Assembly: GCF_042453785.1 (NCBI RefSeq)
Contig: NC_091670.1
Coordinates: 32,809,501 to 32,873,500 of the forward strand
DNA from: Malus domestica
Taxonomy: Eukaryota; Streptophyta; Magnoliopsida; Rosales; Rosaceae
Direction: 5' to 3'
Length of the DNA: 64,000 nucleotides
A program made the position numbers and the translations under genes. Below are positions 56,161 through 64,000 of the stretch, piece after piece (position 1 is the stretch's first letter; each line of letters starts with the position of its first letter). The notes beneath the pieces are model-generated. The model was given only the letters and a program-made list of their open reading frames with translations, was not told where the DNA came from and made no database searches.

Positions 56161-56744
56161 ATTGGACCACAAGGAGCTTCACGTGGTAGATGATCTTTGG
56201 CTTTGGTAGTGGATGAATCGGCACGTATTTTGTTGTGTTTGTTGACTTTCCACAGCTTTGATCTTGAACTGGGTTGGAAGATTTTCTGGTTTCCTCCAAT
56301 TGTTGACTTTCCACAGGCTTATTTTTGAACTAGGCTGAGGGGTTTCTTCTGCTAGACTTGCACCAAAATGTCTGGATTTACTCCTTTTATCTGAAGCTGA
56401 ATTTGGTTCAAGGATGGTGGACACTTGATCTTGAATCGGATGTGATTTCTTCAAGTTGGCGACTTGATCTTTAAGGATTTGATTCAAGGGTGGTGAATCG
56501 GCACGTGCAGCTCACGCCTAGCGAGTCGACTTAAGAATTTAAAGGTCAAAACAAGTCCGCCAAATCTAGAGTAATTGCAACCCTGATGATATGAGATACT
56601 TTTGCTTTTGAAGAAATAGCAGATGAATCGACACATGTTTTGTTGTGCTTGTTTCCACATGCTTCAATGTATCATTTTCACTTGCCTTATATGTTCTTCA
56701 GGCAGATGTGGTATCTTCTGCTGCCTTGTCTATTTCCCTGGCAT

Positions 56745-57115
56745 AGCAATGCTAGGTAAGCAATTAAGGACGGGTTTCAGGCAGTCGGTTCCTGACTGGG
56801 AGTTTGACTTCAAGTTCCGACTGATTGCTCTCTTTCTTGTCTTGCAGGTAAGAACAAGGACAAGGAAAAGGACAAGGAGAAAGCATGATATGAGATACTC
56901 TTGCTTTCGAAGAAGCGGTGGCGATTTGACAACGTTGCACATCGAGGCTTTGCCAGGTAAGCAACTAGGCAAAGATTCCGGGCAATCAGTTCCAGATCGA
57001 AAGTTTGATTTCAGGTTCTGACTGATTGCTTTCTTTCTCCTTGTCTTGCAGGTAAGGGCAAGTGTAAAGGAAAAGACAGGGAAAAAGCATGATATATGGT
57101 ACTCTTGCTTTCGAC
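56745..57115 (+). repeat. Two diverged direct repeats of about 165-200 bp
   Basis: Each copy runs from a GGTAAGCAA(T/C)TA start through GACTGATTGCT and TTGTCTTGCAGGTAAG to GAAAAAGCATGATAT or its variant. The first starts near 56754 and the second near 56959. Both include a TTGCAG/GTAAG pair that looks like abutting splice sites. Confidence 0.7.
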
Positions 57116-57746
57116 CCTGGTGATATGAGATACTTTTGCTTTGATGTCATTTGTTTACAAGGGTATTCCCGGAGAGGAAGAAAACTGAGTATTTCAAGAG
57201 GCTCTGTTGGGAGTGTACTCTCGGAGGTGACGAAGGGTTGGGCATTTTTGTAGGTCTGCCTTACTATGGAGGACGAAGGTCGACATATATAGGAATTTCC
57301 CAACAACCAGTAGTGGCACTATTCCTTTACTCTTGTTGGCAATCGTTGGGTAATTGAAACAGTAAGATTCACGCGTTTTCGACTTTGTCAGAAATCTTTG
57401 ACAAATTTGCCCTTGCTTTCTGCAAAGTTGAGGTTGCGTGTGAAGGGTGGCGACAAACTTTGATCCGGCAAATCCAGCTTTTTAAATTCAGAGAGCAGTG
57501 CCTCTTCGATCTTTGAACCGGTGGCTTTGTTGCCTCTTCAATTTCTGAACAAACAGCTCGGCTTTTTGAAATTCGAAGAGAGGTGCCTCTTTGGTTTCTG
57601 AACGGCCACGTTGCCTCTTCTTTTTATGGAGGCATTAATCGTGTTCAAAAACACTTAGAGAGTTGCTACTTGTTAGGAATTTCCCTCCTTTTGTATTTCT
57701 AAGAATTCGATTTACATGACCTCTTCTTCTTTCATCATTTTTGCAA

Positions 57747-58280
57747 ATGGCCTGGCAATCTGATCATCGTCTTGATTTGAATGTTGGGGAAGATGTCGAT
57801 ATATCTTCTCCGGACAATATATGGCACCCATCCTTCTTATCCCCCACCGGTTTTCTTACAGCTGGGGACTCTGTGATGATGAATGACATAACCGCTACGG
57901 TGGTAACTAGAAATCTTCTCACCCCCAAGGACAACAAGATCCTTTCCAAGCGGTCTGATGAGCTGGCTGTTCAGGACTCTCTAGCTTTCAATGTTCAGTG
58001 TGCGGGCTCTGTATCGAATATGGGCCAACGCCTTCTTGCTCATACTCGCCAGGTCAAATCCTTGATGGCTGAGGTGGCAAGCCTTAAGCAAGAGATTAGA
58101 GGGCTTAAGCATGAAAACAGAGAGTTGCACATGCTCGCAAATAGTTACTCAACGAGCATGAAAAGAAAGCTCGACCAACTGCAGGAATCCGAAGGTCGAA
58201 TTCAGAATGACCATCAGATGTGTGGCTTTACTCCAAAGGCACCTATTGCCTTCGTCCTCCAGAGCTCTACCAAGTACTGA
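57747..58280 (+). CDS. Coiled-coil ORF of the repeat element
   Basis: The 177-residue open frame starts at the ATG at 57747 (the frame is open a little further upstream without an ATG). The N-terminal half (SDHRLDLNVGEDVDISSPDN) is acidic. The middle (about residues 90-155) has the heptad spacing of a coiled coil, for instance QVKSLMAEVASLKQEIRGLK and HENRELHMLA. No enzymatic motif is present. I recall near-identical ORFs as abundant hypothetical proteins in apple and pear genomes, in keeping with a repeat-borne gene. A structural or gag-like role is possible but not shown. Confidence 0.5.
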   Translation: MAWQSDHRLDLNVGEDVDISSPDNIWHPSFLSPTGFLTAGDSVMMNDITATVVTRNLLTPKDNKILSKRSDELAVQDSLAFNVQCAGSVSNMGQRLLAHTRQVKSLMAEVASLKQEIRGLKHENRELHMLANSYSTSMKRKLDQLQESEGRIQNDHQMCGFTPKAPIAFVLQSSTKY

Positions 58281-58822
58281 GGTGCCACCTGATGAACCTT
58301 TGTGAAGGCTCCCTCATGTTTCTTACCCCTTTTATTATTATTATTATTTTTTGACTCATGTAAAATGTACGTTTATGTAAATTTTGTAGAGAAATCAATA
58401 AATGAGCTTTATCTCCCCTATATGGCACTTCCTTTTTTATTTTTTTGTCATTTGCCTTCCACATGTCATCATCACTTATTCCAAGTGTATGGAAGTAAGG
58501 CCCCGTTTTGTTTGCTCATTTTAGGACGTCAATTTTTTAATTGACATTTCCAAATCCACTTTTGGCTTCCCGCTCCATTTGGTTGATAAACAAGACAAAA
58601 ATAAAGGGACCATGTTCCTTGTTTTGGGGAGCAAAGCAGATGTCTTAGCATTTGGGAAAAGCAGATGCCTGTTGCCGTGCCAGATATCAAGTTCCTCAAT
58701 TCCAGTTGTGTATAAATAGGTTCTCTTGTAAGGCTTTAGACAGACATCTGATCCCCATTCTGTTGCCTTGCTGTGATTTTTTATTTTTTTTTTGTTCCCG
58801 CTGTGCACCGAAAGGATATCAT

Positions 58823-58918
58823 GTATATATATATATATATATAAAAACACACACACATGGTTCATTGTGCTTTTGATTTTGACTAGCATGTATGTATACA
58901 CACACACACACGCACACA
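58823..58918. repeat. (TA)n and (CA)n microsatellites
   Basis: A TA tract (58823-58842), a CA tract (58845-58857) and a second CA tract (about 58899-58918) lie close together in the untranslated part of the element. Confidence 0.9.
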
Positions 58919-59010
58919 CGGCTGGTGAGTTTTGACTTTCATGTGACTTTTTTTTTTTTTTAGGGTGGTGAATTTCCTTGCTTGTTTCAACGGAGGTTCT
59001 TTTCCCCGCG

Positions 59011-59273
59011 CTTAGAGCTTGTTGCAGTGCATCACCTTTACCGTGTGGGGTTGTGCAAATGACTGCACCGAGTTTATGCTGTGTAGTGCCTTTTGGTCAC
59101 GACTTTCCTCGATGGTGACTTCGTCATGCCTCTTGCCGCTACTTGGAGCTTGTTGCAGTGCGGCACTTTTACCGTGTGGGGTTGTGCAAAAGACTGCAAC
59201 AAGTTTATGCTGTGTAGTGCCTTTTGGTCACGACTTTCCTCGATGGTGACTTCGTCGTGCCTCTTGCCGCCGC
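59011..59273 (+). repeat. 131-bp tandem duplication
   Basis: Two adjacent copies (59011-59141 and 59142-59273) share CTT(A/G)GAGCTTGTTGCAGTGC, ACCGTGTGGGGTTGTGCAAA and TTTTGGTCACGACTTTCCTC and differ at roughly ten positions. Confidence 0.9.
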
Positions 59274-59321
59274 TCGGAATGACCGTCTTGTAGCTACCCT
59301 CTTTGCCGTGCTGCTCAAGTT

Positions 59322-62300
59322 TTGTGGCTGATTTTTTTTTTCGTTGAGGTCATGGTATTTTTCAAGTGCTTTAAAAGCAGCACTATCACCATTCTTGCGA
59401 AGGAAGGCGATTCGCAAAACAGGGGAACGACGTTGAAGCTTTACGCACCACTGACTGGTCCTAAGGCGCTTGCTCTTCTCGCAAAAGACAACTCCATGCA
59501 TATTAAGTCGTGGTCTTCTGAAGTATCTTGGGAGGTGGTAGATTCTTTTCAACCAGATACGAAGAAGAAGGCGTGCACCTCAAGGATTCTTTTCTTGAAC
59601 TCTTCGCACCATGTTCGTGACAATCATCTGGCCTCGTCTGAGCTTCTTGGTGATCGTATTCGCAGCAGAGTTGTAGCTTGGAGTAGCATTCTGTCAACTA
59701 CTGGAGGAGCCGCCTTCGTTGAGTTTTACTGGGAATGGCTTGAAGATGTCTTGAGTCGTTCCAAAAATGTGCTTACCAACATGGGCCTTTATCATGCTGT
59801 ATATGCATCTTTGTTAAGTTATGATTGCTATCCTTCCGTCCTTCGTGCATTCTTTAAGCATTGGTGTTCAACAACCAACACTTCACACGGCTCAAGAGGA
59901 GATGTCGATTTCACTTAGGGATCTTCACAAGATAGGAGGCTTGCCGATCTAGGGAAAATTTTATGACGAGGTTGTTCCTAGTGCGGAGCAATTTTCTTAT
60001 TGCAACAGTCGAGGATTGCTTGTGAGTTGCCGCTATTTGTTTTGGGCGTACCATCCCAAGAGGCCCTGGGTAAGCCAGGCGTAAAGATTTCTTCATGGAT
60101 TCGGTTTTGGTATTGAGATGTCATGAAGTACCAAAGGCGTTTGAAGAAAAGTGGTTGTAACAAGACAACTAGGCCTAAGGGAGACTCAGATCCGTCAGGT
60201 GTCATTGGTCAAGCTGGGCGCTATATTCCTACTGAGTTGAAGGCATTTGAGGATCTTGGCGTGGCGTCAGAGCACTTGGAAGAATCTTACTTAGCCGCTT
60301 TCTTAGCTTGTTGGCTTTGTAAGTTCATTTTCCCCAAAGACGACGTCAATTTCGTCCGTCCCGAAGTCTTCAAAGTTGCTAGCAAGATGGCCGCAAGCGA
60401 ATCTTTTAGCCTTGCTATTTCGGTCTTAGCCAACATTTACAATGGCTTGGGTGTTGTTTTGAACTCGGCCAGCACTGAAGATCGTGCTGCGATACTTCCC
60501 TACCACTATGTGTATGGTTGGTTGGGTGAGTACTTTGGCACTCATTTTTCTTCGTCAACTTTAGACAAGTCAAGGCCTTTTTCACCGACTTCAGTTAAGT
60601 TGGGGCCTTTGATGACGAAGTATTCTGGCGTGTTTTTTGCGAAGGGCCTTAATGATTTGCAGGCGCAAGCGCTGTTTAGAAGTTATGAAGGCTTAAGGAT
60701 GTATCACCTGGCAAGAGTGGGCTTGGTGCGGCGAGGCATCATGGATGATTCGCATCTTGGCTTCTTGGACTTGTCTTATCTTATAAGTCTTCACTCGGGG
60801 TATGTTTCTCTGCGGCAAGAAGACCGATGCATCGTTCAGCCATATAGTCCCCACCGTTTTAGCAGGCAATTTGGTTTTGTCCAAAATGTGCCAGGCAAGC
60901 TAAAGGAAAAAGCCCGATTGGAATCCTTGCAAGTCGTGTATATGCATTGGGAGTCTTATACCCGTGCATGTACAAATGCTTCTATCACCTTGCCGGCCAA
61001 AGATGAGTTCAAGAACAATCCGGTGATCCGTGTTTACGTAAATTGGTGGTTAAAGGTACATTATGAAAACTTGGGGACGACAAGTGGTACCAATTCTTCT
61101 TGCTTACGTAATGATGCACCATGAGAGAGTTGTTCTGTGATTCCTACGCAGCTGGTACCACTTGATTGTGCGAGTGCAGCTCCTTTGCAAGATGAACCTG
61201 TGGTTTTAGTTCCTCAGTGCCCATGCTTATCTCCTCAACATCCGGATGCTTAGGAAGAGGTGAGTGATGAAGTTGATTCGTGCAAAGATGGATTTGTTTT
61301 GCAGCAGCGTCAACAAATTATAAACAAGCGACCACTTGAAGGTGCTCAAGCTGATAGCGACGTCAATTTTCGTCATAAGCAGAAAAAAGCGTTTAGGCCT
61401 TCTCAATTTGGTGGTCATGTGTCACCTGATAAAGATGTACATATTCATTTCTTTCATTGTTTTAGCTTTCATTTCTAACATCTTTCTTTGTCTTGTTTAG
61501 GCTAAGCCTTTTTATTTGGCGAACGCAAGCGTTCATTCTTATATGGATATGATATTTGAAGGTAATTTACCTACAGACAGAGAGATTGGGGATCCACCTG
61601 GTGCAAAGCTTGTTCCGAATCCGCCAAGTTGGCCCGGTTTGCTGTGTGTAGGTGAAGGTATGCAAGGGCCCGTCATGCATCCAATACCTTTACCAGCTAG
61701 CTCTGAGATCTCTTTAAGAGGGCCAAACATTCGTGGAACTGAGCAGCTTATCCGTCGCATCATACTTCATGCAGCTATGGATGTCAAAAGCCATATTGAG
61801 GAGAGGATTTCAAAATGCCCATTGGAAGACCTTGCGTTGCTCAAGGAGGATTTATCGAAGTTTGTTTCTACGATTGATGACCTTAAAGTTGATTCCTCGC
61901 CCTTAAGAGTTCATATTGCCCAACTTATGGCCGCCTAGACTGAGTATTCTTCCTTACATGCTATTTCCTCGAAAAAATTGAGTCCAGATGTTAGAGCTCA
62001 ACAACTTGTGGGAATAGACTTACCAATTGCCCAAGTCTGGTCTTCTCAGCAAGCTGCTTCAAAAGATTATCAATTCACAAGAACCTCTTTAGCTTCCGTC
62101 CAAGTGTGTCTGGAAGCGTTGGTGCAGGAGAGAGAGCATTTGGGAATCGAAACATCACGACTTGAAGGTGTTCTTTCGGAGCAAGAAGCTACAATTTCTC
62201 AGTATCAAAATGAGATGTCACACCTAAAACAAGAGAAATGTATGGTAATGGAGTCGCCCACCTTGTCTCCTACCAATGTAGAGACTTTGAAGACTTTGGA

Positions 62301-62352
62301 AGGTCTGCTTGAGAATCATTGCTGTAGTTTTAGGGACATAGTTCTCAAGTAA
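59322..62352 (+). pseudogene. Plant mobile domain (aminotransferase-like) region with coiled-coil tail, fossil
   Basis: Open pieces show the plant mobile domain: WSSILSTTGGAAFVEFYWEW at the start, then (60123-61124) YLAAFLACWLCKFIFPKDDV, FKVASKMAASESFSLAISVL, YHYVYGWLGEYFGTHF and CLRNDAP at the end. The later pieces at 61516-61938 and 61978-62352 (ANASVHSYMDMIFEGNLPTD; a Glu/Gln-rich helix) resemble the C-terminal parts of such proteins. PMD genes are carried by Ty3/Gypsy- and Mutator-type elements and by some host genes with silencing-related roles (MAIL1/MAIN). The surrounding repeats favour the element-borne kind. The copy is broken. Confidence 0.6.
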
Positions 62353-64000
62353 TGTCTTCATTAAGCCTTCTTTGCTTCTAATCATTTTTTTTGTAAATAT
62401 AGCTTTGTAGCCAAATCCTTCCTTTAAAGAAATAAATTATTCACATATTGAATTTGCTATTTATTCCTCAAAGTGTTTGTGTTTTTGTTGATGATGTGAC
62501 TGTACTTGAAGTTTTGAAGTTTCAAGTTGCCTACATACCCTTAGTTGAAGAGGGATTAAGTCATGACGTAGTTCAAATTCATATTTTTTTGGATTTTTTT
62601 TTGTGTTGTACGCAATTTATGCTCTTGCGGGCCAGGAGCATGGTCCGTTTGTTTTAGGGGTAGTAGCGCTTCAAGAATCTGCTGTTGATGGGGCCGATCA
62701 TCAAGCCGTCTTCTGCCATGATTAAGTATGCCTACACAATGCTCCTGACCCCATCAATGGCGCATACTTAATCATGTCAGAAGACGGCTTGATGGGGCTA
62801 GGAGCATTGCGTAGGCATACTTAATCATGGTAGAAGACGGCTTGAAGATCAGTCTCATCAATGGCAGATTCTTGAAGCGCTACTACCCCTAAAACAAACG
62901 GATCATGTTCCTGGCCCGCAAAAGCATAAACTGCGTACGGCACAAAAAAATATCCAAAAAATATGTATTTGAACTACGTCATGACTTGATTCCTCTTCAA
63001 TTAAGGGTACGTAGGCAACTTAAAACTTCAAAACTTCAAGTACAGTCACATCATCAACAAAAACACAAACACTTTCAGGAATAAAGAGCAAATTCAATAA
63101 GTGAATACCTTATTTCTTTAAATGAAGCATTTGGCTACAAAGCTGTATTTACAAAAAAAAATGATTAGAAGCAAAAAAGGCTTAAGGAAGACATTACTTG
63201 ATTACTATGTCCCTAAAACTACGACAATGATCCTCAAGTAGGCCTTCCAAAGTCTTCAAAGTCTCCACATCAGTAGGAAATAAGGTGGGCGACTTCATTA
63301 CCATACATTTCTCTTGTTCTAGGTGTGACATCTTTTGGTACTGAGAAATTGTAGCTTCCTACTCCGAAAGAACACCATCAAGTCGTGATGCTTCGATTCC
63401 CAACTGCTCTCTCTCCCGCACCAACGCTTCCAGACACACTTGGACGGAAGCTAAAGAGGTTCCTATGAATTGATAATCTTCTAAAGCAGCTTGCTGAAAA
63501 GATCAGACTTGGGCAATTGATAAGTCTATTCCCACAAGTTGTTGAGCTCTAACATCTGGACTTAATTTTTTCGAGGAAATAGCACGCAAGGAAGAATACT
63601 GAGTCAAGGCGGCCATAAGTTCAGCAATCTGAACTCTCAAGGGCGAGGAATCAACTTTAAGGTCATCAAACGTAAAAACAAACTCCGATAAATCCTCCTT
63701 GAGCAACGCAAGGTCTTCCAATGGGCACTTTGAAATCCCCTCTTTAATATGGCTTTTGACATCCATAGCCGCATGAAGTCTGATACGACGGATATGCTGC
63801 TCAGTTCCACGAATGTTTGGCCCTCTTAAAGAGATCTCAGAGCTAGCTGGCAAAGGTATTGGATGCATGATTGGCCTTTACATACCTTCACCTACACACG
63901 GCAAACCGGGCCAACTTGGCGGATTCGGAACAAGCTTTGCACCAGGCGGATCCCCAATCTCTCTGTCTGTAGGTTAATTACCTTCAAATATCATATCCAT
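61543..64000. repeat. Long palindrome, arms of at least 1.2 kb
   Basis: The left arm (61543-62757) and right arm (62789-64000, cut by the window edge) are reverse complements over their whole visible length, with a 31-bp spacer (62758-62788). The right arm encodes on the minus strand the same peptide as the left (HPIPLPASSEISLRGPNIRG at 63868 downward). In stretches I compared by eye the arms agree at roughly 93 of 100 bases, with small indels. Near the centre, the word GCATACTTAATCATG, continued by AGAAGACGGC, occurs in the spacer and again in the right arm, so the junction is complex. Confidence 0.93.

Larger units (their letters stand above)
55180..62757 (+). mobile_element. Large retrotransposon-derivative-like element with plant-mobile-domain region
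   Basis: Several features mark this as one old repetitive unit, probably an LTR-retrotransposon derivative or related non-autonomous element. In order these are: dispersed 25-30-bp repeats (55250-56160), two related direct blocks (56745-57115), a coiled-coil ORF (57747-58280), a 131-bp tandem duplication (59011-59273), a plant-mobile-domain region (about 59322-61124) and a coiled-coil tail (61516-62352). The tail end is duplicated in inverted orientation to the right edge. No LTR pair, primer-binding site or reverse transcriptase could be identified in the window, so family and limits are tentative. The left border is placed where FTSHI5 intron sequence stops being recognisable. It is broken. 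Confidence 0.5.

Noticed and set aside
55180-62757. A defined LTR pair for the large element
   Set aside because: I searched for repeated TG...CA blocks and a primer-binding site and found only internal short repeats. LTR borders cannot be supported from this window.

Overview
The window is nuclear DNA of a flowering plant. It shows spliced GT-AG introns, long AT-rich spacers, a nuclear tRNA gene, plant-only families (PPR, tandem mTERF, B4 Raf-like kinase, GRAS, plant mobile domain) and many layers of transposons. The repeats in the right-hand third and the tandem mTERF genes suggest Rosaceae, perhaps the apple/pear lineage. That placement rests on recognition, not on a search.

Layout. 1-787 is the 5' end of a Copia LTR retrotransposon on the minus strand. 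It lies just upstream of a 5'-truncated PPR gene (921-2012). Two tandem mTERF genes follow (3072-4214 and 6123-7280). A 12-exon mitochondrial sulfurtransferase gene (STR1 type, 9814-14795) has an 84-nt CT repeat beside one splice donor. A tRNA-Arg(CCG) gene sits at 15577-15649. An 8-exon PB1-domain Raf-like MAPKKK gene spans 20790-25810. A broken GRAS gene (about 26255-27316, minus) and a PIF/Harbinger-type MITE follow. Next are an NF-YC gene (31500-32333), two more MITEs (one inside an unrecognised coding exon), a SKP1-like gene (36210-36833, minus) and a complete DEAD-box helicase gene of the RH36/Dbp8 type (38103-40512, minus). A 3.46-kb two-gene PIF/Harbinger transposon (40654-44116) begins only about 140 bp upstream of the helicase ATG. 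A peroxisomal SDR/2,4-dienoyl-CoA reductase gene ending in SKL lies at 45191-48081, followed by a SINE with a 21-bp target-site duplication.

From 48572 to about 55000 the minus strand carries the 3' exons of an FTSHI5-type gene. The exons that should encode its central protease region are missing, and an L1-type and an RTE-type LINE occupy their place. From about 55180 to the right edge lies a large element of retrotransposon-derivative type with many short internal repeats, a coiled-coil ORF and a plant-mobile-domain region. It ends in a palindrome with arms of about 1.2 kb that runs off the window.

The genes do not form a functional cluster. The working genes are independent housekeeping, regulatory or organellar genes (sulfur metabolism, osmotic-stress-type kinase, CCAAT-box factor, SCF subunit, rRNA-processing helicase, fatty-acid beta-oxidation). 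The most unusual structures are the palindrome, the inverted fragment inside the Harbinger element, the split FTSHI5 locus, and a MITE whose simulated excision rejoins a reading frame.
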